From Flavipsychrobacter stenotrophus (GTDB taxonomy: Bacteria; Bacteroidota; Bacteroidia; Chitinophagales; Chitinophagaceae), in contig CANBQQ010000090.1 of assembly GCA_947371715.1 (NCBI GenBank), forward strand, positions 1 to 9,264: a stretch of 9,264 nucleotides of DNA. Reading direction: 5' to 3'. The notes below the pieces were generated by a model, which was not told the origin of the DNA, did not search any database, and was given only the letters and a program-made list of their open reading frames with translations. Position numbers and translations under genes: made by a program. Shown here piece by piece: positions 1-5,996 of this stretch (the stretch's first letter is position 1; each line of letters starts with the position of its first letter).

Positions 1-1921
1 TGTCATGTACTATATCGGCCAGCTTAAATTTCAGCACACCGCTTTGTTTGGTGCCATACATATCACCTGGCCCGCGCATGGCCAGGTCTTCTTCTGCTAT
101 CTTAAATCCATCTGTTGTTGATACCATTATGTTAATGCGCTTTACACTCTCTTCGCTTACCTTGCTACCCGTCATCAGTATACAGTAAGACTGTTCAGCC
201 CCCCTACCCACTCGCCCTCGCAGCTGGTGCATCTGTGACAGTCCAAAACGCTCAGCGCTCTCCAACAGCATAACAGAGGCATTGGGAACGTTTACCCCTA
301 CCTCTATAACGGTTGTGGCAACAAGTATGTTAGCCTCCCCTTTTACAAAACGGGCCATGTTTCTTTCCTTCAGTTCCGCTTCCATGCGCCCATGCACCAT
401 AGCTATTCTATAGCGGTCTTCGCTAAACCACATTTTCACTTGCTCATAGCCTTGCATAAGGCTCTCATAATCCAGCTTTTCCGATTCCTCAATTAACGGG
501 TATACAATATATGCCTGCCTGCCTTTATCTATTTCATGCCGCATAAATTCCATCACCTTTGCGCGGGCAGTATCTCTCCGGTGAACTGTCTTTATCTCTT
601 GTCTGCCGGGCGGCAATTCGTCGATCACAGACACTTCCAGATCGCCATACAATGTCATAGCCAATGTACGGGGAATAGGTGTGGCGGTCATTACCAGTAC
701 ATGTGGCGGCAATTCATTTTTCTTCCACAACTTAGCCCGCTGCCCTACCCCAAACCTATGCTGTTCATCAATAACAGCAAGACCAAGATTTTTGAAAATC
801 ACCGGATCTTCAATTAATGCATGTGTGCCCGCCACAAAAGATAACGAGCCATCTGCCAGCCCTGCAAGAATAGCCTTCCTCTCTTTGCCTTTTATATTAC
901 CTGTCAGTAGTTTTATGGTGATGCCCATTTCTTCCAGCAGGCCCGATATGCTATGAAAGTGCTGTGTAGCCAGAATTTCCGTAGGTGCCATTATGCAGGC
1001 CTGGAAGCCATTATCCAGAGCCAGCAGCATAGACATCAAGGCTACTATGGTCTTACCGCTACCCACATCACCTTGCAGCAACCTATTCATTTGTCGGCCG
1101 GTTGCGGTGTCCTGCCTTATTTCCTTGAGTACCCTTTTCTGCGCTCCGGTTAATTGAAATGGCAGATGGTGATTGAAGAACGTATTGAACGCATCGCCCA
1201 CCTTATCAAATATCCATCCACGTTGTATAGTATGCTGCAGGCGCAACCTGCCAATTAATATCTGAGATATGAACAGCTCTTCCCACTTCATCCTGTAGCG
1301 GGCCATTTCTTCATGGTGCTCGGCATCTGGGTAATGCAGCCATCTTATAGCACTGTAACGGTTACATAGTTGATACTGGCTAAGGATAGCTGATGGCAAT
1401 ATTTCAGGGATGTCGTGTGGCTTTACCTTCTCAAAAAGGCTTTGCGTTATCTTGGCAAAAGACCGGTTGGTAATACCTCGTAGCCTCAGTTTTTCTGTAG
1501 TACTATAAACAGGTTGCCTGCCGGGGATATTGGTATCGCTATTCCATGCCTCTATTTCAGGATGACTGATGTTATAGTAACCGCCATAATGCGCTACTTT
1601 ACCAAATACTATATAGCGCTCTCCCTCAGTAATACTTTTCTTTACCCAGTTTATATTCTGAAACCATACCAGTTCTATGCGACCGGTATCATCATAGAGG
1701 GTTGCAGTTAATCGCTTTTTACGACCATCGCCTTCTTCACCAATATTGATGAGTATGCCGGCAAACTGGGCAAATTCGGTCAAGCCATTTACAGCGCCGA
1801 TCTTGGTTATCTGGCTCCTGTCAAAATACCGGTATGGAAAATGATACAGCAGATCCTCGAAAGTGGCAATACCCAACTCAGTGCGCAGCAACTCGCCACG
1901 CATCGGACCAACGCCTTTCAA
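1..1921 (-). CDS. recG: ATP-dependent DNA helicase RecG (3' end cut off by window edge)
   Basis: RecG is a cytosolic superfamily 2 helicase that remodels stalled replication forks and branch-migrates Holliday junctions. Numbering from the first open codon at 1972, the N-terminal KGVGP motif lies near residues 19-23 and a wedge/OB region follows. Walker A GDVGSGKT has its Lys at residue 307 (1052-1054). The DEQHRFGV box, a RecG form of DExH, starts at residue 402 (767-769). The MTATPIPRT motif is next, and VIEVGVNVPNA plus QLRGRVGRG close the second helicase lobe (about 205-325). About 640-657 codons are present with no frame break, and roughly 40-50 C-terminal residues lie beyond the edge. 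The start is uncertain: no ATG or GTG lies upstream of the conserved SPIEFLKGVGP stretch. I give the first canonical alternative, TTG at 1919-1921. Homologous sequence extends upstream to about 1945, where an ATA stands where an ATG would be expected. The next ATG is at 1901-1903. The gene follows the GldN-like gene but has its own promoter. Confidence 0.96.
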   Translation of the reverse strand, partial: MKGVGPMRGELLRTELGIATFEDLLYHFPYRYFDRSQITKIGAVNGLTEFAQFAGILINIGEEGDGRKKRLTATLYDDTGRIELVWFQNINWVKKSITEGERYIVFGKVAHYGGYYNISHPEIEAWNSDTNIPGRQPVYSTTEKLRLRGITNRSFAKITQSLFEKVKPHDIPEILPSAILSQYQLCNRYSAIRWLHYPDAEHHEEMARYRMKWEELFISQILIGRLRLQHTIQRGWIFDKVGDAFNTFFNHHLPFQLTGAQKRVLKEIRQDTATGRQMNRLLQGDVGSGKTIVALMSMLLALDNGFQACIMAPTEILATQHFHSISGLLEEMGITIKLLTGNIKGKERKAILAGLADGSLSFVAGTHALIEDPVIFKNLGLAVIDEQHRFGVGQRAKLWKKNELPPHVLVMTATPIPRTLAMTLYGDLEVSVIDELPPGRQEIKTVHRRDTARAKVMEFMRHEIDKGRQAYIVYPLIEESEKLDYESLMQGYEQVKMWFSEDRYRIAMVHGRMEAELKERNMARFVKGEANILVATTVIEVGVNVPNASVMLLESAERFGLSQMHQLRGRVGRGAEQSYCILMTGSKVSEESVKRINIMVSTTDGFKIAEEDLAMRGPGDMYGTKQSGVLKFKLADIVHD

Positions 1922-1967
1922 AAACTCTATTGGCGACTCTAATATGGATGTACCGTTATTGATGCCG

Positions 1968-1997
1968 CAAATTTAATAGATAGTAAGGTAGGAACAA
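1968..1997 (-). promoter_or_regulatory. Predicted recG promoter (Bacteroidota type)
   Basis: Read on the minus strand, TTG at 1997-1995 is followed after 19 bases by TAAATTTG (1975-1968). This is a full match to the Bacteroidota -33/-7 consensus (TTG or TTTG, then about 19-21 bases, then TAnnTTTG). Transcription would start near 1960-1963, leaving almost no 5' leader before the recG reading frame. It also places the rare-codon candidate ATT (1970-1972) inside the promoter, so translation cannot begin there from this transcript. Confidence 0.6.
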
Positions 1998-2036
1998 CGC
2001 GTTTGAATATTATATGAACGAACTACTTAATGATGA

Positions 2037-2759
2037 TTAATACACCCAGCCATCCTTGTCTTTATTAAAGAGCTCATTACCTTTCGCCCCTTCAACACAA
2101 ATTATCTTACTTGCAAAATGTCGACCCTCAAAATACTCCAATAAAGTAATTGTATCCTTCTTTTTACCGATTTCTGCAACTGTTTTATATTGTTCAAACG
2201 CCTTTTGCAGGTCATTATACTTAACTGCAAACCAAGGTTGATATGGTGCACTAAGGCAGGGTATTCTGGTACGCGTTACATCCTTTATAGATTTTCCGTA
2301 ACCGCGCATGTAGGGTCCAATCCACAAAATATGTACTTCCATTTTGCCTCGCTCTCGGCTAAATTCCCATTCCTCTACCACAATATATTGTTGGACACAA
2401 GAGCTATCATTACGCTTCATTTCCCTAGTCAATAGGGCCAAGGTACTATCCTGTACTATAACGGTGTCCCCAACAAGGTTACTGATAAGCGCATTGGCTT
2501 TTACCATGTTATAAAACAGCTGGTTAAAGGTAAATGCTTTCCCGGCCGAGTCCATTATTTCCAGCAGCGGTTGATTTACACTATACCTTAGATCTATTTC
2601 CCGCATCACCATTTTGCTCCAAAGTATATCCTTATCCCGCACTTCAGTCCAGTGTAAACTAGCAGTTCTCTCTTTTGTTTTATTTTTCCCTTTTTGCGCT
2701 GTGGCAATTGCACCCGGTAGCAGGAAAAAAACTAAAAATGTTATGAATATGCGACTCAT
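2037..2759 (-). CDS. GldN-like protein (type IX secretion/gliding family), secreted
   Basis: GldN/PorN is a periplasmic partner of GldK in the T9SS ring complex under the outer membrane. I chose ATG 2757-2759 because it gives a clean signal peptide: MSR, a hydrophobic stretch and an AxA site (ATA|Q) at about residue 21. The longer open frame to 2819 would bury that signal behind 20 residues and begin one base after the upstream stop. In the mature part, RDKDILWSKMVMREIDLR matches the GldN N-terminal motif (D-R-D-I-L, then I-D-L and P-L). VEEWEFSRERGKMEVHILWI followed by GP matches the GldN 'W-x-F-D-x-x-R-S' and G-I-x-P segment. PWFAVKYNDLQKAF and the late TLLEYFEGRHFASKII segment match the C-terminal part. 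It has 240 residues, shorter than typical GldN (about 300 or more). No gldK, gldL or gldM is adjacent. Family membership is from remembered motifs; whether it is the main GldN or a divergent paralogue is unproven, and I favour a paralogue. Confidence 0.75.
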   Translation of the reverse strand: MSRIFITFLVFFLLPGAIATAQKGKNKTKERTASLHWTEVRDKDILWSKMVMREIDLRYSVNQPLLEIMDSAGKAFTFNQLFYNMVKANALISNLVGDTVIVQDSTLALLTREMKRNDSSCVQQYIVVEEWEFSRERGKMEVHILWIGPYMRGYGKSIKDVTRTRIPCLSAPYQPWFAVKYNDLQKAFEQYKTVAEIGKKKDTITLLEYFEGRHFASKIICVEGAKGNELFNKDKDGWVY

Positions 2760-2820
2760 TGTAGTGAACATCAGATTTTGATTGTGCAACGTATAAATAT
2801 ACATAAACACATAACACAAA

Positions 2821-3657
2821 TTACCCCTCCCTCTTATACTGCTTAAACAGCAATTCGAGCCCGGGAACTTTAGTATTCAGAAAGTTCTTTTGATCAGCAA
2901 CCATCTTGCCCAGCTCCTCCAGGGTCTTTGCCTGCTCAAATTTATGTACCTTATGCTCGCTGATGATTCCCGAGTGCATCATGCAAGAAAGATAGAGATT
3001 ATTGCTGTAGTTAGCTTGTACCAATACCGACAGGTCTTTATTGAATAATGCTACCAGCATTTCCTTCCCATCTACCACTATGTTTATTTGCTGCGCCTCC
3101 CAGTATTGCAGTGCATCTGTAGCCTGATCGGGGATAACCACAGCAATCCTTTTATCCATTTCTGTTGCTGAATAGGCCTGCACAAATACTTCCAACCCTC
3201 TTTTCGCCGCTTCATTAAGTACTGGCAGCACCTGTTGTAGTGTTCCCGGAAAAGCATCTAGTACTATAATTTGCTCTGCCCTGGCAATCATTTCCTTTAC
3301 CCGCTGAAACACTGAATCCGCCGTCTGTAGTGTATAGATCCCCTCTTCGCTTTTAGCCTCCTTTATTTTATTCAGCGCATCTATGGCATTACCGGTTTTG
3401 CGCTTGTATGCTGTTTCCAACTGCTTTACAACGGTTTCTATTGGCAGCGCCTTGCATACCCGCACGTCACCTTCCATTACCTCTATAGCTCCTTCACGAG
3501 AAAGCACATCTACGGCCTTATAGACGTTAGCCGTAGGCCTGCCTATCAGCTTGCCTATTTTGTACGCTGTTTGTGCACCATGCTTTAACAACCCCACATA
3601 CACCTCTGCTTCCAAAGTATTAAATCCCAGTTCTGCGAATATTTCTTCCGGACTCAT
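2821..3657 (-). CDS. TrmB-family transcriptional regulator
   Basis: This is a predicted cytosolic DNA-binding regulator of 278 residues. Residues about 4-75 form a TrmB-type winged helix-turn-helix: LGFNTLEAEVYVGLLKHG, then TAYKIGKLIGRPTANVYKAV as helix-turn-helix, then a wing ending VCKALP. The spacing of E-A-x-V-Y, the G-x-x-T-A turn and the V-Y-x-x-x-x-L-x-x-x-G stretch are family hallmarks. A short helical linker (about 80-105) leads to an alpha/beta C-terminal domain (about 110-240) like the phospholipase-D-like ligand or dimer domain of TrmB regulators; the ligand cannot be read from sequence. In archaea and some bacteria, members sense sugars. The start ATG (3655-3657) follows an AT-rich leader of about 10 bases. 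It is divergent from the small membrane gene at 3728 and 61 bases upstream of the GldN-like start, so it could be co-transcribed with that gene. Confidence 0.88.
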   Translation of the reverse strand: MSPEEIFAELGFNTLEAEVYVGLLKHGAQTAYKIGKLIGRPTANVYKAVDVLSREGAIEVMEGDVRVCKALPIETVVKQLETAYKRKTGNAIDALNKIKEAKSEEGIYTLQTADSVFQRVKEMIARAEQIIVLDAFPGTLQQVLPVLNEAAKRGLEVFVQAYSATEMDKRIAVVIPDQATDALQYWEAQQINIVVDGKEMLVALFNKDLSVLVQANYSNNLYLSCMMHSGIISEHKVHKFEQAKTLEELGKMVADQKNFLNTKVPGLELLFKQYKREG

Positions 3658-3674
3658 AAAAAAATTTCTTATTG

Positions 3675-3682
3675 CAAATATA
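3675..3682 (-). promoter_or_regulatory. Predicted -7 element for the TrmB regulator gene
   Basis: The minus strand reads TATATTTG, a full match to TAnnTTTG, 17 bases before the ATG. No convincing -33 TTG lies at the usual spacing, which could mean dependence on an activator or simply a weak promoter. Confidence 0.5.
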
Positions 3683-3701
3683 GTATTCTAAAAATATACT
3701 A
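3681..3701. promoter_or_regulatory. Inverted repeat, candidate operator of the TrmB regulator
   Basis: TAGTAT (3681-3686) and ATACTA (3696-3701) form perfect 6-bp arms around 9 AT-rich bases. The repeat lies between, and touches, the two divergent -7 elements. This is a usual place for an autoregulatory operator that also controls the neighbouring gene. Binding by the adjacent regulator is inference. Confidence 0.45.
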
Positions 3702-3702
3702 C

Positions 3703-3710
3703 TACATTTG
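3703..3710 (+). promoter_or_regulatory. Predicted -7 element for the small membrane protein gene
   Basis: TACATTTG is a full match to TAnnTTTG and ends 17 bases before the ATG at 3728. The expected transcript start is around 3715-3717, giving a leader of about 12 bases without a clear Shine-Dalgarno sequence. A TTG at the usual -33 distance is not visible. Confidence 0.5.
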
Positions 3711-3727
3711 TTTTAAATAAAACAGCC

Positions 3728-3928
3728 ATGGACACAAATAAGATCAAAAGGAATTTGCGCCTGAGTGCAATTGTAGTTATTCTTTCTCTAACATCATTGA
3801 GGACAATTACCAAACATAGTGATATAAGAGCGGTAGATATGGTAGCTATCTTAGGTGCTGGTATGTGTATTGGCGTGTTACTGGTAAATATATTTATGCT
3901 GATAAACAGGAAGAAGATCGCAGAGTAA
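3728..3928 (+). CDS. Small two-helix membrane protein, unknown function
   Basis: I do not recognise a named family. The 66 residues show a basic N-terminus (KIKR), a hydrophobic segment at about 10-27 ending in SLRTI, a short charged loop (TKHSDIRAVD, about 28-37), a second glycine-containing hydrophobic segment (about 38-58) and a basic tail (NRKK). This predicts a helical hairpin in the inner membrane with both ends in the cytoplasm. Similar short proteins with an R-x-V-D loop followed by a G-M-x-x-G segment are familiar from Bacteroidota, from memory. It has its own -7 element and is divergent from the TrmB regulator, sharing the inverted repeat, which argues for a real gene. Long antisense and overlapping frames here are not credible competitors. 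Confidence 0.68.
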   Translation: MDTNKIKRNLRLSAIVVILSLTSLRTITKHSDIRAVDMVAILGAGMCIGVLLVNIFMLINRKKIAE

Positions 3929-3943
3929 ACACTCTTTGCTCTG

Positions 3944-3956
3944 TTACAACTTGTAA
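3944..3956. repeat. Short perfect palindrome in the pre-ddl gap
   Basis: TTACAA-C-TTGTAA is a 13-base odd palindrome 15 bases after the stop of the small membrane gene. It has no T-run typical of a terminator. It could be a protein-binding site or chance. Confidence 0.3.
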
Positions 3957-3977
3957 AAACAACTATACACTCACTGT

Positions 3978-4021
3978 CTACCGGCAGGTATGCGGACCGT
4001 CTTTGCGCTCTCTGCGTAAAC
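3978..4021. repeat. Composite intergenic repeat-like segment
   Basis: Two motifs lie side by side: CTACCGGCAGGTA (3978-3990) and CTTTGCG followed by CTCTCTGCGTAAAC (4001-4021). The second is an imperfect tandem of CTTTGCG-like units. Both resemble short interspersed sequences I remember from gaps in many Bacteroidota genomes. There is only one copy in this window, so repeat status here is inference. Confidence 0.35.
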
Positions 4022-4079
4022 CCGCCCAACACAGTAATTTTAACTTTCCAATCCAAGCCTACATATCACCGCTAAATAT

Positions 4080-4087
4080 TACCTTTG
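4080..4087 (+). promoter_or_regulatory. Predicted -7 element upstream of ddl
   Basis: TACCTTTG matches TAnnTTTG fully and ends 32 bases before the ddl ATG. The expected transcript start is around 4092-4095, at the foot of a small hairpin. No TTG is seen at the usual upstream distance, so promoter strength is uncertain. Confidence 0.4.
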
Positions 4088-4093
4088 GCTGCG

Positions 4094-4108
4094 GGCAGAT
4101 ATACTGCC
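4094..4108 (+). other. Small 5'-leader hairpin of ddl
   Basis: GGCAG and CTGCC form a perfect 5-bp GC-rich stem around the loop ATATA, with a possible extra G-T pair at the base. It would sit at the very 5' end of the ddl transcript if the predicted -7 element at 4080 is used. It leaves about 11 unpaired AU-rich bases before ATG. Confidence 0.35.
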
Positions 4109-4119
4109 TATATATCAGG

Positions 4120-5112
4120 ATGAAAAAAAATATTGCACTACTTGCAGGGGGCTATTCGGGCGAGTTCGTTATTTCTATAAAGACTGCCGAAACCATTGAA
4201 AAGAACTTAGACACCAACTTGTATAATGTTTACAAGATCATCGTCACAAAAGACGAATGGTATCATGAACATGGTAAGAAAATACAGGTGGATAAAAACG
4301 ATTTTTCCCTGTTAGTAGATGGTCACAAAATAATCTTCGATTGCGTATTCATAGCCATGCACGGTTCTCCGGGAGAAGATGGCCGCATACAGGGTTATCT
4401 GGACATGATGCAGATACCATACACCACCTGCAATGCAATAGTGTCCGCACTCACCTTCAATAAGAGTTATTGCAATAAGGTTGTCAAAGCATTCAATGTT
4501 GTCAACATAGCCAATTCGGTGCACCTCATTAAGGGTGAGCCCTATTCTATGGGTGCGGTATTGGATGAATTGAAACTCCCTGTGTTTGTGAAACCCAACG
4601 AAAGTGGCAGTAGCCTGGGCGTAAGCAAAGTAAAAAATGTAGAAGAGCTGTTACCTGCAATTGAAAAGGCATTCGGAGAAGATAAGCAGGTATTGATCGA
4701 AGAGTTTATTGAAGGCCGGGAGCTTACCATTGGTGTTTACAAAGTAAATGGCCTCCTAACAGCATTACCTGCTACTGAAATACTGAGCCAGAACGAGTTT
4801 TTTGACTATGAAGCAAAGTACACTCCGGGTGTAACCAAGGAGATCACTCCGGCACAGATACCTGCACAAGTAAAGGAACAGCTGGAAACCAAAGCAATGT
4901 ACATATACCGCCATCTTAACTGCCGTGGTATCGTGCGTATGGACTTTATACTGGAAGCAAAGACCAATAAACTATTCTTCCTTGAAGTAAATACTATGCC
5001 TGGTCAGAGCGAGAACAGCATTGTTCCGCAACAGGTAAGGGCGGCGGGTATGGATCTGAAGAAATTTTATGGAGACTTGCTCGAAGATTGTCTGAGAAAT
5101 CATTCTTTATAA
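4120..5112 (+). CDS. ddl: D-alanine--D-alanine ligase
   Basis: This cytosolic ATP-grasp enzyme joins two D-Ala to make the dipeptide used by MurF for peptidoglycan precursors. The 330 residues are within the family range. Visible motifs are GGYSGE with Glu15 at the position of the E. coli DdlB catalytic Glu; MHGSPGEDGRIQG (80-92); the ATP-grasp lysine strand VFVKPNESGSSLG (155-167) with the active-site Ser pair 164/165; the EEFIEGRE segment (194-201); the omega loop FFDYEAKY with Lys233-Tyr234; and the metal-binding end FLEVNTMPGQSENS (287-300). Tyr234 in the loop fits D-Ala-D-Ala rather than D-Ala-D-Lac specificity. I start at 4120 because MKKNIALLAGG is the family N-terminus and AGG lies just before it. 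The open frame back to 3865 overlaps the small membrane gene and is unrelated to the family. A PASTA gene follows after 33 bases. Confidence 0.95.
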   Translation: MKKNIALLAGGYSGEFVISIKTAETIEKNLDTNLYNVYKIIVTKDEWYHEHGKKIQVDKNDFSLLVDGHKIIFDCVFIAMHGSPGEDGRIQGYLDMMQIPYTTCNAIVSALTFNKSYCNKVVKAFNVVNIANSVHLIKGEPYSMGAVLDELKLPVFVKPNESGSSLGVSKVKNVEELLPAIEKAFGEDKQVLIEEFIEGRELTIGVYKVNGLLTALPATEILSQNEFFDYEAKYTPGVTKEITPAQIPAQVKEQLETKAMYIYRHLNCRGIVRMDFILEAKTNKLFFLEVNTMPGQSENSIVPQQVRAAGMDLKKFYGDLLEDCLRNHSL

Positions 5113-5145
5113 TACTTATATTTATACTCTGATTCCATATCCTTT

Positions 5146-5994
5146 ATGAAGGAAGAAGTAAAAAGGTCATTCTGGTTTAATTTCTTGTTGGTAGCGGCAA
5201 CGTTCACCGGCATATACATTATATTTTTCTGGGCGCTGGGCTGTCTTACGCATCATGGCGAAATGGTAAAAATACCTAACCTGAAGGGTAAGCACATGAA
5301 CGAGGCCATTGCGCAATTGCACGATATGCACTTTGATGTGCATGTTGACTCTACATACGACCCAATGGCAAAACCATTGTCTGTGCTCAAGCAAGTGCCT
5401 GATACCGGATCTACTGTTAAGTCTGGTCGTATCGTAATGATCACGGTCAATAGCGTAACACCGATGCGGGTGCCAATGCCTAACCTCATAAGCCTATCGT
5501 TCAGAAGTGCCGAGATGCTGCTGAAAAACAATAAGATGTTTGTAGGTGACACTACTTATGTGCCCGATATAGCCCGTGGTGCGATCAAAGAACAACGATT
5601 TAAAGGCCATGCAATAAGGCCGGGTGAAATGATACCACAGGGTAGCCGCATTGACCTTGTAATTGGTAACGGGCTGGGTAATACAGATCTTAATGTGCCG
5701 GACCTGGTTCACATGACCGTTGACGAGGCAACCGCTATAGTCAACGCGAATAATTTAATACTTAATCTGGTTGTAGATCAGGGAATAGGTGAGATATATG
5801 ATACCCCTAATGCCTTTATCATACGCCAGGTACAGAAACCTCTAAATGACGCGGGCCAGCCTAACAAGATAAAAATGGGCGACATTATAGATGTTTATAT
5901 CAAACAAAAACCAGAGCCTGAAGACTATGAAGGGGGCAATAAACCACCTATAGAAGCCGTTAAAGACAAAACTTTTGACCCCGAGGACCAGTAG
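5146..5994 (+). CDS. Membrane-anchored triple-PASTA-domain protein
   Basis: This is probably a peptidoglycan-binding envelope protein. The 282 residues start with a short charged cytosolic tail (MKEEVKR), one membrane helix (about 10-34) and then three PASTA repeats facing the periplasm: about 39-106 (starting VKIPNLKG, with QVPDTGSTVKSG), about 110-178 (starting VPMPNLI, with IRPGEMIPQGSRI) and about 183-255 (starting NVPDL, with QKPLNDAGQPNKIKMGD). The P-x-L openings and the 'P-x-x-G-x-x-x-x-x-G' closures are the family signature. A charged, proline-containing tail follows. There is no kinase or transpeptidase domain, unlike Gram-positive PASTA kinases or PBPs. Its position just after ddl and directly before a secreted protein fits an envelope role. 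The exact ligand and partner are not visible. Confidence 0.9.
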   Translation: MKEEVKRSFWFNFLLVAATFTGIYIIFFWALGCLTHHGEMVKIPNLKGKHMNEAIAQLHDMHFDVHVDSTYDPMAKPLSVLKQVPDTGSTVKSGRIVMITVNSVTPMRVPMPNLISLSFRSAEMLLKNNKMFVGDTTYVPDIARGAIKEQRFKGHAIRPGEMIPQGSRIDLVIGNGLGNTDLNVPDLVHMTVDEATAIVNANNLILNLVVDQGIGEIYDTPNAFIIRQVQKPLNDAGQPNKIKMGDIIDVYIKQKPEPEDYEGGNKPPIEAVKDKTFDPEDQ

Positions 5995-5996
5995 AA

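Noticed and set aside
536..1153. Plus-strand open frames inside recG
   Set aside because: They are antisense to clear helicase motifs in an unbroken recG frame and their translations look like no protein.
2760..2819. Upstream start for the GldN-like protein at 2819
   Set aside because: It would put 20 residues before a good signal peptide; the ATG at 2757-2759 gives a normal export signal.
3688..4056. Minus-strand open frame of 122 codons over the divergent gap and small membrane gene
   Set aside because: It runs antisense to the small membrane gene, starts in the repeat-like segment and has no promoter or family features.
3865..4119. N-terminal extension of the ddl frame by 85 codons
   Set aside because: It overlaps the small membrane gene, runs through repeat-like gap sequence and has no family similarity; MKKNIALLAGG at 4120 is the family N-terminus.
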